Numbered from the stretch's first letter, positions 1 to 9,757 are shown. The stretch is DNA of 64,000 bases from an uncultured Dongia sp. (GCF_936916975.1 NZ_CAKZGO010000005.1:214904-278903); one strand, 5' to 3'. Numbers and translations: made by a program. The notes: generated from the sequence alone by a model not told the origin.

Positions 1-2466
1 GTCATCGCCAGCCTAGCCTTGGGTGTTGGCATTATCGCTGGCGTGGGGTCGCTCTCGGCCTCGATCGAGGCGGGCTTTGCCCAGGACGCCCGCGCCATTC
101 TGGGCGGCGATGCGGAATTCCGGCTCGCCTACCGCGAGGCGGATGCGACCGAGCAGGCAGCGTTGGCTGCCGGCGGCCGCGTGTCCCACGCCATGGAACT
201 TCGCGCCATGGTCAAGGTGGCCGGCAGTGATGTGCCCCCGACACTCTCCGAGCTGAAGGCTGTCGACGACGCCTATCCACTCTATGGCACGCCCGAACTG
301 GAACCCGCCATTCCCCTTGCGCAGGCGCTGGCGAGAGGGGGCGACGGACTCTATGGCGCAGTTGCCGAACCCGCTCTGGCGGATCGCCTCGGCATCAAGA
401 TCGGCGACGAGCTCACCATCGGCACGGCGAATTATCGCCTGACGGCCTTGCTGAAATTTGAACCCGATCGCGGCCTTCGCGGCTTTTCGCTGGGCCCGCG
501 CCTCTTGGCGGCGCCGGAGGCATTGGACAGTTCCGGGCTGCTGCAGCCGGGGGCTCTCGTCTATCACCTTTACCGCGTCGCCTACACGCCGACGCTGGAT
601 GGGCCTGCCTTCCTCGACAAGCTCCGCGCCGACCTGCCCAAGGCCGGCTGGCGTATCCGTGATCTCAGCGACGCTGCTTCCGGCGCCAACCGCTTCATCG
701 ACCGCACGGCGCAGTTTCTTAACGTGCTTGGATTTGCCGCTTTGTTGATCGGCGGCATCGGCATTGCCAATGCCGTGCGTGCCTATCTCGAAAGCCGTGC
801 GCAATCGCTGGCGATCCTGCGCTGTCTGGGTGCTACCTCCAATCTACTTTTCGCCATCTACGGCATGCAGATCCTCGCCATGGCGGCGGTCGGCGTGGTC
901 ATCGGTCTCGCCATTGGCGTGGCCCTGCCATTCGCCGCGCAATCGGCCCTGAGCGGCTATGGCCTTCGCATTCTGCCTGGCGCCTATGCCGCGCCACTGC
1001 TGTTCGCGACGGCAGTTGGTCTGCTGACTGCAGCTTGTTTTTCCCTGCTGCCGCTGCTGCGCGCACAGCGCATCCGGCCGGCGCAGTTGTTCCGTGCCTT
1101 GGCGCTGGAACTGGGTGCCGTCCGGCGCATCGATGCCGTCCCCCTGGGGCTGATCGGCATCGTGCTCGCCGGTCTTGTGCTGTTGGGCAGCGAGGACCGC
1201 ATGCTGGGGATGTGGTTCATTGTCGCCTCGATCGCGTCCTTGGCGTTGTTCCGCTTGCTCGCCATCGGCATCCGCAAGCTCGCAATCGTCCTGCGCAAGC
1301 GAGCGCAGCGCAATGCCTGGCCGCAGCCGATCCGCTTTGCGCTCGGCGCCATGGTGCGGCCGCAAGCACCGGCGGCGGGCATCGTCATCTCATTGGGGCT
1401 GGGTCTCACGGTCCTGGTCGCGGTCGGCCTCATCCAGCGCGGCCTCACCCGCGATATCGAGGAAACGCTGCCGGCCCAGGCGCCGAGTTTCTATTTCATC
1501 GACATCCAGCCGGCACAATTAGCGGGCTTCACCAAGGACCTCACCGATTATCCAAGCTCAACCGGCCTTGAACATGTGCCGATGCTGCGCGGTCGCATCG
1601 TCAAGGTGAACGACACGCCGTCCGAGAAAGTGAATGCGCCAGCCGATATCGCCTGGGTTCTGCGCGGCGATCGCGGCATCACCTGGTCGGCCCTGCCGCC
1701 GGAGAAGGCCAACATCGTCGAAGGCGAATGGTGGCCGGCGGATTACAGTGGCGAACCGCTGATCTCGCTCGATGTCGAAACCGCCCGCGGCCTCGGCCTC
1801 AAGATCGGCGATCATCTCACCGTCAACATTCTGGGCCGCGAACTCACTGGCCGTCTCGCCAATTTCCGGGAGATTGATTGGGCACGGCTCGACATCAACT
1901 TCGTCATGGTGTTCTCACCCGGCCTCATTTCAGGTGCGCCGCAGACCCATATCGCCACGGTTCATGTCGACCCCGCGCGCGAAGGCGCGCTGGTGACGGA
2001 ACTGGCCGCGCGCTATCCGAACATCTCGGCCATCCGGGTCAAGGATGCGATCTCGACCGCGACCCGCGTCCTCGATGCCGTCGGCTGGGCCGTGCGTGCC
2101 GCAGCTGGGGTGGCCCTCGTCGTCGGTGCCCTGGTGCTCGCCGGCGCCATGGCGACCGGGCAGCAGCGCCGGATCTACGAAGCGGTGCTCCTGAAGATGC
2201 TGGGTGGCACCAGGCGCGACGTGGCCCTGGGCTACGTCACCGAATTTGCGGTCTTGGCGGGCCTCAGCGCGCTCATCGCCCTCGTCGTCGGCAGCATCGG
2301 GGCCTATTTCTTCCTCACCCAGGTGATGGAGAGCCAGTGGACCTTCGACGCGCCCCTCGCTTTAGGCATCCTGGGGATCAGCCTGATACTCGCCCTGGGT
2401 CTCGGTTTCGCCGGTTCCTGGCGCGCGTTGAGTGCCCGCGCCGCCCCCTATCTCCGCAACGAATAG
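1..2466 (+). CDS. ABC transporter permease, FtsX family (5' truncated by window)
   Basis: The reading frame is open to the first base of the window, so the true start and the first membrane segment lie upstream. More than 815 residues remain. The product has the layout of the large YbbP-type permeases: an extracytoplasmic domain, a membrane block around residues 235-350, a second membrane region near 370-480, another periplasmic stretch, and a C-terminal FtsX-type block of three helices with the typical sequence ending in a conserved ML-GGTRR-like cytoplasmic loop. Such permeases pair with an ATPase (YbbA-like) and act in lipoprotein or lipid handling at the inner membrane; the ATPase is presumably upstream. 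The gene converges on glnD with only 3 bases between the stop codons. The family is clear, the substrate is not. Confidence 0.85.
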   Translation, partial: VIASLALGVGIIAGVGSLSASIEAGFAQDARAILGGDAEFRLAYREADATEQAALAAGGRVSHAMELRAMVKVAGSDVPPTLSELKAVDDAYPLYGTPELEPAIPLAQALARGGDGLYGAVAEPALADRLGIKIGDELTIGTANYRLTALLKFEPDRGLRGFSLGPRLLAAPEALDSSGLLQPGALVYHLYRVAYTPTLDGPAFLDKLRADLPKAGWRIRDLSDAASGANRFIDRTAQFLNVLGFAALLIGGIGIANAVRAYLESRAQSLAILRCLGATSNLLFAIYGMQILAMAAVGVVIGLAIGVALPFAAQSALSGYGLRILPGAYAAPLLFATAVGLLTAACFSLLPLLRAQRIRPAQLFRALALELGAVRRIDAVPLGLIGIVLAGLVLLGSEDRMLGMWFIVASIASLALFRLLAIGIRKLAIVLRKRAQRNAWPQPIRFALGAMVRPQAPAAGIVISLGLGLTVLVAVGLIQRGLTRDIEETLPAQAPSFYFIDIQPAQLAGFTKDLTDYPSSTGLEHVPMLRGRIVKVNDTPSEKVNAPADIAWVLRGDRGITWSALPPEKANIVEGEWWPADYSGEPLISLDVETARGLGLKIGDHLTVNILGRELTGRLANFREIDWARLDINFVMVFSPGLISGAPQTHIATVHVDPAREGALVTELAARYPNISAIRVKDAISTATRVLDAVGWAVRAAAGVALVVGALVLAGAMATGQQRRIYEAVLLKMLGGTRRDVALGYVTEFAVLAGLSALIALVVGSIGAYFFLTQVMESQWTFDAPLALGILGISLILALGLGFAGSWRALSARAAPYLRNE

Positions 2467-2469
2467 CGC

Positions 2470-5286
2470 CTATTGCGCCGCCGAAGAGGGCGCTACCGGC
2501 GGCCAGGAATCGGCCGTGATTACCCGCGAATGCTTCTCAATCGCAGGCTCAGTCTCCGCCAAAACTGCCATCAACGCAGTGTGCAGGACCCTGATACGGC
2601 CCTCGTTTTCGGCCTTCAAACCGTACTGATCTTTCACATAGAACACGTCGACCGCGCGGTGGCCGAAGGTAGAAACCTTGGCGCTGGAGATTTGCAGGTT
2701 GAGCTTGGTGAGGGCGGCGGTGAGGTAATAGAGGAGGCCGCGGCGGTCGCGGCCGTTGACCTCGACCACGGTATGGGTGGCGCTGGCGCGGTTGTCGATA
2801 AGGACGCGCGGGATGACCGGGAAGTTGCGGGCCGCCGGGTTGGCGAGGGGTGGCAGGTCGTGCAATTGCGCGAGCGTCTGCTCCGGGGCTTCGAGCACCC
2901 GGGTGATGGTCGAGGACAGCTTGGCAAGACGTGCCGGCCGATCGAACGGGCCGCCTTCGCTGTCCTGGACGAAGAAGGTGTCGAGCGCCTTGCCATTGCG
3001 CAGGGTGAAGATGCGCGCGTCCACGATGCTGGCGCCGCACAGGGCCATGGCACCGGCCAGTTGCGAGAACAGGCCCTGACGATCGGCGGTATAGATCGTG
3101 ACCTCCGTCATCGATCGCCAGCGATCGACATTGAACTCGACCGAGAGCGGGCGCTGCTCGACCTCGGCAGCACGGATCATGCGCGCCTGACGACCCAAGG
3201 CCGCCGGCGGAAAAGCCAGCCAATAGGCCGGATGCCCGCGCGCGGCGTGGGTTTCGAGATCCTCATCGAGCCAATCCGTCAGTTCCTGCTTCAGGATGGT
3301 GATGACGGAGGCGGCGCGGTCTTCCTGCGTGGTGTCGAGGCCACCCAGCATCAGATTGACCGCGCGTCGATAGAGTTCGCGCAGCAGCTGCGCTTTCCAG
3401 CCATTCCAGGTCTTCGGCCCCACGGCGCGGATATCGGCCACGGTGAGGACCAGCAGCAGGCGCAGACGTTCGGGCGATTGCACCAGATCGACGAAATCGG
3501 CGATCGTCTTGGGATCGTCGATGTCGCGGCGGAACGCGGTATTGCTCATCAGCAGGTGATAGCGGACCAGCCAGGCAACCTGTTCGGTCTCCTCGGCGGT
3601 GAGGCCAAGGCGGGGTCCCAGCTTTTCCGCGACGTCGCCCCCCAGTACGGAATGATCGCCGGCGCGGCCCTTGGCGATGTCGTGGAGCAGGACAGCGAGA
3701 TAAAGCACACGCCGTGACAGCACTTCGGAGACGACCTGGCTGGCGATCGGTGCCTCGTCCTTCAACTCGCCCTTTTCAATGCGCGAGAGAATGCCGATCG
3801 CGAAGATGGTGTGTTCGTCGACGGTGTAGGAGTGATACATGTCGTACTGCATCTGCGCCACGACACGGCCGAAATCGGGAATGAAGCGGCCCAGGATGCC
3901 GACCTCGCTCAAGCGCCGCAGGGTGACTTCCGGGCTCTTCTCCGAGATCAGCATCTCGATGAACAGCGCGTTGGCGGCCGGATCGTCGCGCAGGCGGTCG
4001 ACCAGTCGCAGGGAATGCGACGTGGCCGTCATCGCCGTTGGGTGAATTTCTACGTCGTGCTTCTGCGCCACGGCGAAGATGCGCAGGAGGTCGATTGGGT
4101 GCTGCGTGAAATGGTCCGCGCGCGCAATGGTGAGGCGTCCACCCTCGATCGGGAATCCACCCAGTTCCTTGCGCATGATGCCGAGTACAGGCATGCGCAG
4201 CAGCGGCTTCTTGAATGACTTGGCCTCGATCGCGGCACAAACATAGCGGGTGAGGCCACCCACTGATTTTGCCATCAGGAAGTAGTGCTTCATCAGCCGC
4301 TCGACACCCTTAGTGCCGGCGTGGTCGGTATAGCCGAGGCGCCGCGCGATCTCCGGCTGCAGGTCAAACGTCAGTCGCTCCTCGCCGCGCCCCGTCAAAT
4401 AGTGGAGGTGATAGCGCAGCGTCCAAAAGAAATTGAGCGCCTTGTCGAACGAGGCGCGCTCGGCGGCCGTCAGCATACCCTGGTCGACTAAGGCCTGCAT
4501 GTTGTCGACGCCACAGACGAAACGCGCCAGCCACAACAATGTCTGCAAGTCGCGGAGGCCGCCTTTGCCTTCCTTGATGTTGGGTTCCAGCGTATAGCGC
4601 GATCCGCCATTGCGCTGGTGCCGCATGCTCCGCTCGGCAAGCTTGCCCTGGTAGAACGCCTCGCCATGACCCTTGACGACCTGCTTCTGGAAGCGCGCCT
4701 TGAAATTTTCGTAAAGATCCTGGTCGCCCCAGACATAACGGGCTTCAAGCAGGTTGGTACGTATTGTGAGATCGCCTTCCGCCTGACGAATGCACTCCTC
4801 GACCGAGCGCGTCGCCTGGCCCACCTTGAGGCCGAGGTCCCACAGCCGGTAGAGCATGAACTCCACCACCTGCTCGCAATAGGGCGACATTTTGTAGGGC
4901 AGCAGGAACAGCAGGTCGATGTCGGAGTAGGGGGCAAGTTCGCCACGTCCATAGCCGCCCACCGCAATCAAGGTCAGTTTTTCGGCGACCGTGGGATTGC
5001 TGAGGGGAAACGCCTTGGTCGTGGTGAAATCGAACAACCCGCGCAGCAGCTGGTCGACCAGGAAGCTCGCCTCATGGGCGCTGGTCAGGCCGGCATGGGC
5101 ACCGCGGCTGTTGCTGGCGAAGCGCTCCTGAATCTCGTCGCGCCCTGCCTGCAGATGGTGCTTCAGAATGTCGACCAGCTCCGATCCTGGACTGGCCGCA
5201 TCCGGCAGTTTTGCGGCAAGCGCATCCAGCTCCGCCATGAGGGTGCGGCGGTCGACGATGGCACGTTGATTTTCGATCTCGAACAT
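2470..5286 (-). CDS. glnD: [Protein-PII] uridylyltransferase / uridylyl-removing enzyme GlnD
   Basis: This bifunctional nitrogen sensor uridylylates PII (GlnB/GlnK) when glutamine is low and removes UMP when it is high. The 938 residues match the usual family length. An N-terminal nucleotidyltransferase motif GGYGRGELAPYSDIDLLFL-type signature lies at about residues 110-128, with the catalytic G-S-D-x-D carried as SDID at 121-124. A central HD domain (HDIAKG and a downstream HH-type segment) supplies the removing activity. Two C-terminal ACT domains, near 725-800 and 845-920, bind glutamine. The gene stands alone on this strand, converging on the FtsX permease. The identification is firm. Confidence 0.97.
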   Translation of the reverse strand: MFEIENQRAIVDRRTLMAELDALAAKLPDAASPGSELVDILKHHLQAGRDEIQERFASNSRGAHAGLTSAHEASFLVDQLLRGLFDFTTTKAFPLSNPTVAEKLTLIAVGGYGRGELAPYSDIDLLFLLPYKMSPYCEQVVEFMLYRLWDLGLKVGQATRSVEECIRQAEGDLTIRTNLLEARYVWGDQDLYENFKARFQKQVVKGHGEAFYQGKLAERSMRHQRNGGSRYTLEPNIKEGKGGLRDLQTLLWLARFVCGVDNMQALVDQGMLTAAERASFDKALNFFWTLRYHLHYLTGRGEERLTFDLQPEIARRLGYTDHAGTKGVERLMKHYFLMAKSVGGLTRYVCAAIEAKSFKKPLLRMPVLGIMRKELGGFPIEGGRLTIARADHFTQHPIDLLRIFAVAQKHDVEIHPTAMTATSHSLRLVDRLRDDPAANALFIEMLISEKSPEVTLRRLSEVGILGRFIPDFGRVVAQMQYDMYHSYTVDEHTIFAIGILSRIEKGELKDEAPIASQVVSEVLSRRVLYLAVLLHDIAKGRAGDHSVLGGDVAEKLGPRLGLTAEETEQVAWLVRYHLLMSNTAFRRDIDDPKTIADFVDLVQSPERLRLLLVLTVADIRAVGPKTWNGWKAQLLRELYRRAVNLMLGGLDTTQEDRAASVITILKQELTDWLDEDLETHAARGHPAYWLAFPPAALGRQARMIRAAEVEQRPLSVEFNVDRWRSMTEVTIYTADRQGLFSQLAGAMALCGASIVDARIFTLRNGKALDTFFVQDSEGGPFDRPARLAKLSSTITRVLEAPEQTLAQLHDLPPLANPAARNFPVIPRVLIDNRASATHTVVEVNGRDRRGLLYYLTAALTKLNLQISSAKVSTFGHRAVDVFYVKDQYGLKAENEGRIRVLHTALMAVLAETEPAIEKHSRVITADSWPPVAPSSAAQ

Positions 5287-5348
5287 GCCGGCAATCTACC
5301 AGTAAGCGGTCCGGCCGGGGAAGCATCGCGACCGGCCGGATGGGCTGC

Positions 5349-5906
5349 TCAGTTGGGGAAATCCACGAGCTTCAGGGCCTGATAGACCTGCGACCGGTCG
5401 CCCACACGACTGCAGCCAAACCCGATGATATGACGCCGCCAACCGCCCCATGGCTCACGGCGGACATATTTCTGGAAACCGACACAGGCCGAATCCATGC
5501 TTTTGTATTCGCTGACGAATTCGGCGGTGGTCAGGCCCTGTTCGCCCTTGCCGCTGTGCCACTCCTTCGGCTCGAGCGATTCGAAAGCGTCGGTGAGGCC
5601 TTCGCGCAGACTGCCGCCATTGAAAATATAGCCGTTGTTCGTGGTGAGGTCGCCGATGACCAGAAAGTGGGTACCATCGGTCGAATTGGCTTCCAGCGTC
5701 TGGTAGGCGTGATCTAGGCCCTTGCCGTCTTCGCAGGTGGTGTCATAGCCATCGGCCTTCATCTGTACACGGATAGAATCGCACTCCACCTCTCCCTCTG
5801 CGGCGGCCATTGGCGCGGCGGACAATGTCAAGCCAACGGCCAGGAGCGCCGACGATAGGAACAAGGCCAAACCCCGATTTCGACCTTGAGTATCAAATAC
5901 TTTCAT
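5349..5906 (-). CDS. Secreted hypothetical protein
   Basis: I do not recognise a family. The chosen ATG starts a clear Sec signal peptide: a short charged N-terminus, a hydrophobic run of leucines and alanines, then an A-x-A site near residue 36. A longer frame would put 24 residues before it. The mature part is about 150 residues, acidic to neutral, with four cysteines (one near the mature N-terminus, one in the TTCED segment and two near the C-terminus), which fits periplasmic disulfides. It lies 60 bases upstream of glnD on the same strand, but a GC-rich dyad (5310-5340) lies between them, so cotranscription is uncertain. Confidence 0.6.
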   Translation of the reverse strand: MKVFDTQGRNRGLALFLSSALLAVGLTLSAAPMAAAEGEVECDSIRVQMKADGYDTTCEDGKGLDHAYQTLEANSTDGTHFLVIGDLTTNNGYIFNGGSLREGLTDAFESLEPKEWHSGKGEQGLTTAEFVSEYKSMDSACVGFQKYVRREPWGGWRRHIIGFGCSRVGDRSQVYQALKLVDFPN

Positions 5907-6142
5907 ACTGTTTTTCCCGAATAAGTAGCCTACCCCAGGCCGTCCGGCGACTTTGGCGAAGCCCTGATTTGAAGTCAAATACCAGTCTCCATCGTCATCT
6001 CAACCGACCAACACGGCCAGATTAGGGCGAGAAGGTTGATTTTTCCTTGGCGATCCGGCGGAAAGTGGGCTTAACTTTGACCAAGGGCCGGATAACGCGG
6101 TCTCGTCAAATAGCTATTTCCAGGACAGGCAAGGGGGACTAC

Positions 6143-6916
6143 ATGGCGCAATCCGCGCTCGAGGTCGAAGATCTGCACAAGCGATTCGGCGAACTCGAAG
6201 TTTTGAAAGGCGTCTCGGTCACCGCCAATACCGGCGACGTGATCGCGATGATCGGCTCCTCCGGTTCCGGCAAGAGCACCTTGCTGCGCTGTATCAACCT
6301 GCTCGAGACACCCGATTCCGGCAAGGTGACGGTGAGTGGTGAGTTGATCCGCATGCGCGCCCTCAAGAACGGCCACGCCACGCCGGAAGATTGGAAGCAG
6401 GTCGACCGTATCCGCTCCACGCTCGGCATGGTGTTTCAGAGCTTCAACCTGTGGTCGCACATGACCATTCTCGAGAACGTCATTGAAGCGCCGGTCCATG
6501 TGCTGAAGCTGCCCAAAAAAGAGGCGATCGAGCGGGCGGAAAAGCTCCTCGCCAAAGTCGGCATCGCCGACAAGCGCAATCATTATCCCAATCACCTTTC
6601 CGGTGGTCAGCAGCAGCGCGCGGCAATCGCGCGGGCGCTCGCCATGGAACCCAAGGTGATGCTGTTCGACGAACCGACGTCGGCGCTCGACCCCGAACTG
6701 GTCGGCGAAGTCCTGCGCGTCATGCGGCAATTGGCCGAGGAGGGGCGCACCATGCTGGTGGTGACTCATGAGATGGCCTTCGCGCGCGAAGTCGCCAATA
6801 AGGTCATTTTCCTGCATCAGGGGCGTATCGAGGAGGAAGGCAATCCGCGCGAGGTGTTTGCCAATCCGCGCTCCGAACGCCTCAAGGGCTTTCTGAAGAC
6901 CACGCACCACCAATAG
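6143..6916 (+). CDS. Polar amino acid ABC transporter ATP-binding protein (HisP/OccP type)
   Basis: This is the ATPase subunit of a polar/basic amino-acid importer. The ATG at 6143 follows a purine-rich AAGGGGGA stretch and gives a standard 257-residue protein; an upstream in-frame start would add 32 non-conserved residues. Walker A is GSSGSGKST at residues 38-46, followed by a Q-loop (VFQSFNLW), the signature LSGGQQQR, Walker [12 protein letters not shown] and the H-loop THEM. The insertion between Walker A and the Q-loop is typical of the HisP branch. No permease or binding-protein gene is adjacent, so the ATPase is orphaned here and must work with partners encoded elsewhere. Confidence 0.9.
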   Translation: MAQSALEVEDLHKRFGELEVLKGVSVTANTGDVIAMIGSSGSGKSTLLRCINLLETPDSGKVTVSGELIRMRALKNGHATPEDWKQVDRIRSTLGMVFQSFNLWSHMTILENVIEAPVHVLKLPKKEAIERAEKLLAKVGIADKRNHYPNHLSGGQQQRAAIARALAMEPKVMLFDEPTSALDPELVGEVLRVMRQLAEEGRTMLVVTHEMAFAREVANKVIFLHQGRIEEEGNPREVFANPRSERLKGFLKTTHHQ

Positions 6917-6923
6917 GTGACCT

Positions 6924-6968
6924 GGAAATAGACAGCCCGGAAATAGACGTCTGGGAAATATTACCTGG
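6924..6968. repeat. Three imperfect 15-base tandem repeats
   Basis: Units beginning GGAAATA start at 6924, 6939 and 6954, an exact 15-base period, directly downstream of the ABC ATPase stop codon and upstream of its terminator. The first two units share GGAAATAGAC. They are non-coding on the plus strand and no function is evident. Confidence 0.6.
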
Positions 6969-6993
6969 GACAGGATCAGTTTATCGGCAATCT

Positions 6994-7026
6994 CGGCGGG
7001 CACTGTTGGTGCCCGCCGTTTTGTTT
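6994..7026 (+). terminator. Intrinsic terminator after the ABC ATPase
   Basis: A perfect 10-bp stem CGGCGGGCAC / GTGCCCGCCG with a 5-base loop is followed directly by TTTTGTTT. It lies 77 bases past the ATPase stop codon and fits a rho-independent terminator on the plus strand. Confidence 0.88.
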
Positions 7027-7043
7027 GAGGTAAACCGCGCGAA

Positions 7044-7063
7044 TCGCACGACAAATTGTGCGA
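7044..7063. promoter_or_regulatory. Dyad upstream of the histidine kinase gene
   Basis: TCGCAC and GTGCGA form a 6-bp inverted repeat around an 8-base AT-rich centre, about 100 bases before the kinase start codon. It could be a regulator operator. No promoter boxes could be assigned with confidence. Confidence 0.3.
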
Positions 7064-7163
7064 CTTGAACATTTGTTAACCATTCGGGCCGACACTCCGA
7101 TTCAATGCTGGAACGGGGCTGGGGGCGGATGCGCAATGGATCCCAAGGCCAGAATGTAGACAG

Positions 7164-8528
7164 GTGGTTGACAGCGTGAAAGCGAACCCGACCGGTACTG
7201 CAGGTATGATGTTGCGTCGTCGTCTGGCGATCGCATCCACGTTGCTGGTGACCAATCTTGTGGGGTGCGTCGGCCTAATTGCCTGGCTCGTCCTGCATGG
7301 CTTGCCGGGTTCGCAGGTCGGAGGATGGCTGTGGCCAGCCGTCGTCGGCATCGTTCTGCTTGCCAATGTCGGCGTTTGCGGGATGGCGGTCCGCCTCAGG
7401 AAGAACGTGCCTGTCTACGAGGAAGCCTTCGTCGCCCTCATCCTCGATTCAGTTGATGCGGCCATTACGGTCTATGACGCGCAGGGCAAGCTGCTGCGCG
7501 CCAATAAGGGGGCTGAAGTCCTGTCCGGCTACAGCGCAGCCGAGCTGCACGAGGATGCGACCTGGCGAGCTATTTTGCCGGGCGATGATTATGAGCAGGT
7601 GACGGCGATCGTCGCCGGCCGCCGGGCCGATGACTATCCGATCATCAACGAGAATTACTGGGTGAGCCGCACCGGCGAACGACGGTTGCTGCGCTGGTCG
7701 AACGTGGCGCTCAAAGATGCCAAGGGCCGCATCTCCTTGTTAGTCTGTATCGGTTTCGACATTACCGAGCAGCGCAGTTTCGAGGCGGATCTGATCAACG
7801 CCAAGAACGACGCGGAACTGGCCAACCGCGCCAAGTCTGAGTTCCTCGCCAATATGAGTCATGAGTTGCGGACGCCCTTGAACGCGATCCTTGGCTTCTC
7901 GGAGATCATTCGCGATCAGCGAATCGGCGGTGATCTGGAGGCCTATCGCCGCTATGCCGTCGACATCTTCGACAGTGGTCAATTGCTGCTGCAACTGATC
8001 AACGACATCCTCGATATGGCGAAGCTTGAATCAGGTCACGTCGATTTGGAGGGGCGAGAGCTGGACCTGCCGGCCATCATCGCCAGCAGCCAGCGACTCG
8101 TAGCCCGCAAAGCCAGCGAGGGCGGTGTCAATCTGGTGACGGAAATCGTCCCCGGCCTGCCGCCGCTGATGGGTGGCGAGCGCGCCTTGAAACAGATCGT
8201 GCTCAACCTGCTGTCGAATGCAGTGAAGTTCACGCCACCCAATGGCGAAGCCAAGGTAGTTGCCCGTCTCAATGCACAAGGCGGCATCGAATTGGTGATC
8301 AGCGATAGTGGCATCGGGATTCCAGCGGCCTCTCTGGAGAAACTGTTTCAGCCGTTTTATCAGGTCGATGCCAAGGTTTCCCGTCGCTATGGCGGCACCG
8401 GGCTTGGCTTGGCCATCACCAAGAAACTGGTTGAAGCCCATGAAGGGCAGATCGCCGTCAGCAGTTCCCCGCAGCAGGGCACGACGGTGACCGTGTCATT
8501 CCCCGCGGCGCGAACCGTCCATCTTTAA
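7164..8528 (+). CDS. Membrane-anchored PAS sensor histidine kinase
   Basis: The protein has 454 residues. Two hydrophobic segments at about 21-46 and 54-78 flank a very short external loop, so sensing is probably by the PAS domain at about 88-205 rather than by a periplasmic domain. The HisKA box SHELRTPLN has the phospho-acceptor His at residue 233. The ATPase domain shows an N-box (LNLLSNAVKFT), G1 (DSGIGI), an F-box region (LFQPF) and G2 (GGTGLGL). The start is GTG. No response regulator is adjacent, so it is an orphan kinase. The overall form resembles the PleC/DivJ-like class in alphaproteobacteria, but the sequence alone does not assign it to that role. Confidence 0.88.
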   Translation: MVDSVKANPTGTAGMMLRRRLAIASTLLVTNLVGCVGLIAWLVLHGLPGSQVGGWLWPAVVGIVLLANVGVCGMAVRLRKNVPVYEEAFVALILDSVDAAITVYDAQGKLLRANKGAEVLSGYSAAELHEDATWRAILPGDDYEQVTAIVAGRRADDYPIINENYWVSRTGERRLLRWSNVALKDAKGRISLLVCIGFDITEQRSFEADLINAKNDAELANRAKSEFLANMSHELRTPLNAILGFSEIIRDQRIGGDLEAYRRYAVDIFDSGQLLLQLINDILDMAKLESGHVDLEGRELDLPAIIASSQRLVARKASEGGVNLVTEIVPGLPPLMGGERALKQIVLNLLSNAVKFTPPNGEAKVVARLNAQGGIELVISDSGIGIPAASLEKLFQPFYQVDAKVSRRYGGTGLGLAITKKLVEAHEGQIAVSSSPQQGTTVTVSFPAARTVHL

Positions 8529-8534
8529 GAAAAA

Positions 8535-8564
8535 GAGCCCGGCGAAGTTTCCTTCGTCGGGCTC
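8535..8564 (-). terminator. Intrinsic terminator between convergent genes
   Basis: A 13-bp stem (one G-T pair) with a 4-base loop. Read on the minus strand it is followed by a CTTTTTCTT tract, making it a strong terminator for the PRC-barrel gene. On the plus strand the U-tract is poor, but the hairpin could also stop the kinase transcript. Confidence 0.85.
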
Positions 8565-8589
8565 CCATTTCCTTTAACAGCACACAAGT

Positions 8590-9195
8590 TTATTCTGTAG
8601 CAGGGGCCGCGGGCTCTGGCGCCGGCGTCATAGGTGCCGGCTCCTGCGACTGCACACGTGCAGCTTCATCCTCAGCCTGCTGCGCTTCCTGCGTCTTGAA
8701 GGTTGGCGCCGCTTCCAGCTGATCCTGGGTGTATTTCACCTGCAGCAACTTCGGATCCGGCTGCACGTCAACCTCGTCCCAAGTCAGACCGACCGATTTT
8801 GCGCCGAGCCCCATGACGCCACCAACCGACAGTACGAGTCCGGTCGCCTGACCGTTGGTGTCGAACAGGATGTCCTTCACCGTGCCGACCTTGTCGCCTT
8901 CAGGGCTGAACACGGTGGCGCCGATCAACGTTTCCGCCCTCACTTCATTGGCGCGCTGTGCCGGGATGACGGCTTCACTGGGTGGTGGCGTGGCCGGGGC
9001 TTCGGCCGCGACAGCACCGACGCTATCAGTCGCCGGTGCAGTACTCTCTGCTGCCGGTGCCGCTGGATCGGCGGGGGCCGTGCCTTCGGCCGGTGGTGGT
9101 GTGATCGTGGTATCGTCCGCGAGAGCGCTCGAAACCGCGATCGGCCCCATGGAAAGTGATGCCACGGTTGCCAGCAAAACGATGCGCTTCATCAT
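8590..9195 (-). CDS. Secreted PRC-barrel domain protein
   Basis: The start was chosen at the double ATG following AAGGAGAACGTC, a good ribosome site; a longer frame upstream lacks one. Residues 1-26 form a signal peptide (MMKR, hydrophobic core, ALA-D cleavage). A low-complexity Pro/Ala/Thr/Glu linker follows at about 27-75. A PRC-barrel domain at about 85-165 has the typical IGATVFSPEGDKVGTV-type strand and a GL-LSVGG segment. The tail is again rich in Ala, Pro, Gln and Glu. Proteins of this kind are common in alphaproteobacteria and are thought to be envelope or stress related. The function is otherwise unknown. Confidence 0.8.
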   Translation of the reverse strand: MMKRIVLLATVASLSMGPIAVSSALADDTTITPPPAEGTAPADPAAPAAESTAPATDSVGAVAAEAPATPPPSEAVIPAQRANEVRAETLIGATVFSPEGDKVGTVKDILFDTNGQATGLVLSVGGVMGLGAKSVGLTWDEVDVQPDPKLLQVKYTQDQLEAAPTFKTQEAQQAEDEAARVQSQEPAPMTPAPEPAAPATE

Positions 9196-9441
9196 GACGT
9201 TCTCCTTCAACATTTCATTTCCGAGGGAGTAGCCCGTGATCGCAACATGGTGATCGCAGCGTGGGACCATTCCGCTCATTAGCTAAATGGTGTGGCGTAG
9301 GCATCGTTCCCCAGTTAACTGCCCCGCGCGGTGACAATGCGGTGAAGTCGTCTGCCATTTCGCACGATGATGTCACCAGTGGCGGAATGTCCGAATATTG
9401 GCTAGTCTGTCGCACCATCACGAAAAGCGGAGAATATCAAC

Positions 9442-9690
9442 ATGGGTTGGCTTGCATGGATCCTGTTCGGCCTTATCGCCGGCATTATCGCGAAGTTCAT
9501 CATGCCGGGGCGCGATCCCGGCGGCATCTTCGTCACCATCATCATCGGCATCGTCGGCGCCATGCTGGGTGGCTGGCTGGCGACACAATTCGGCCTTGGC
9601 GCCATTACCGGTTTTGATATCAGAAGCTTCCTCATCGCGGTGGCGGGTTCGCTGATCCTGCTGTTCATCTATCGCCGCATCCGCTCCTGA
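9442..9690 (+). CDS. GlsB/YeaQ/YmgE family stress-response membrane protein
   Basis: A small, very hydrophobic protein of 82 residues with three likely membrane segments, beginning MGWLAWILFGLIAGIIAK and carrying the family P-G-x-D-P-G-G element at residues 27-32. These transglycosylase-associated proteins are typically induced by general stress or acid. The ribosome site GCGGAGAATATCAAC is convincing. It is a single-gene unit, and an inverted repeat lies just downstream (9723-9757). Confidence 0.9.
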   Translation: MGWLAWILFGLIAGIIAKFIMPGRDPGGIFVTIIIGIVGAMLGGWLATQFGLGAITGFDIRSFLIAVAGSLILLFIYRRIRS

Positions 9691-9722
9691 ACCGCTCCTG
9701 ACCGCCGATCCTAACCCTTGGG

Positions 9723-9757
9723 CGCCCGCGCCTTAAACTTTCTTAATGGCGCGGGCG
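9723..9757. repeat. Perfect inverted repeat between the glsB-like and sulfatase genes
   Basis: CGCCCGCGCC and GGCGCGGGCG form a 10-bp perfect stem around a 15-base AT-rich loop that contains two TTAA tetranucleotides. There is no U-tract, so it may be a weak terminator for the upstream gene or a control hairpin in the leader of the sulfatase gene. Confidence 0.5.

Noticed and set aside
9399..9414. Possible sigma-54 promoter before the GlsB/YeaQ gene
   Set aside because: TGGCTAGTCTGTCGCA keeps GG-N10-GC but departs from the consensus at several other positions. Chance is likely.
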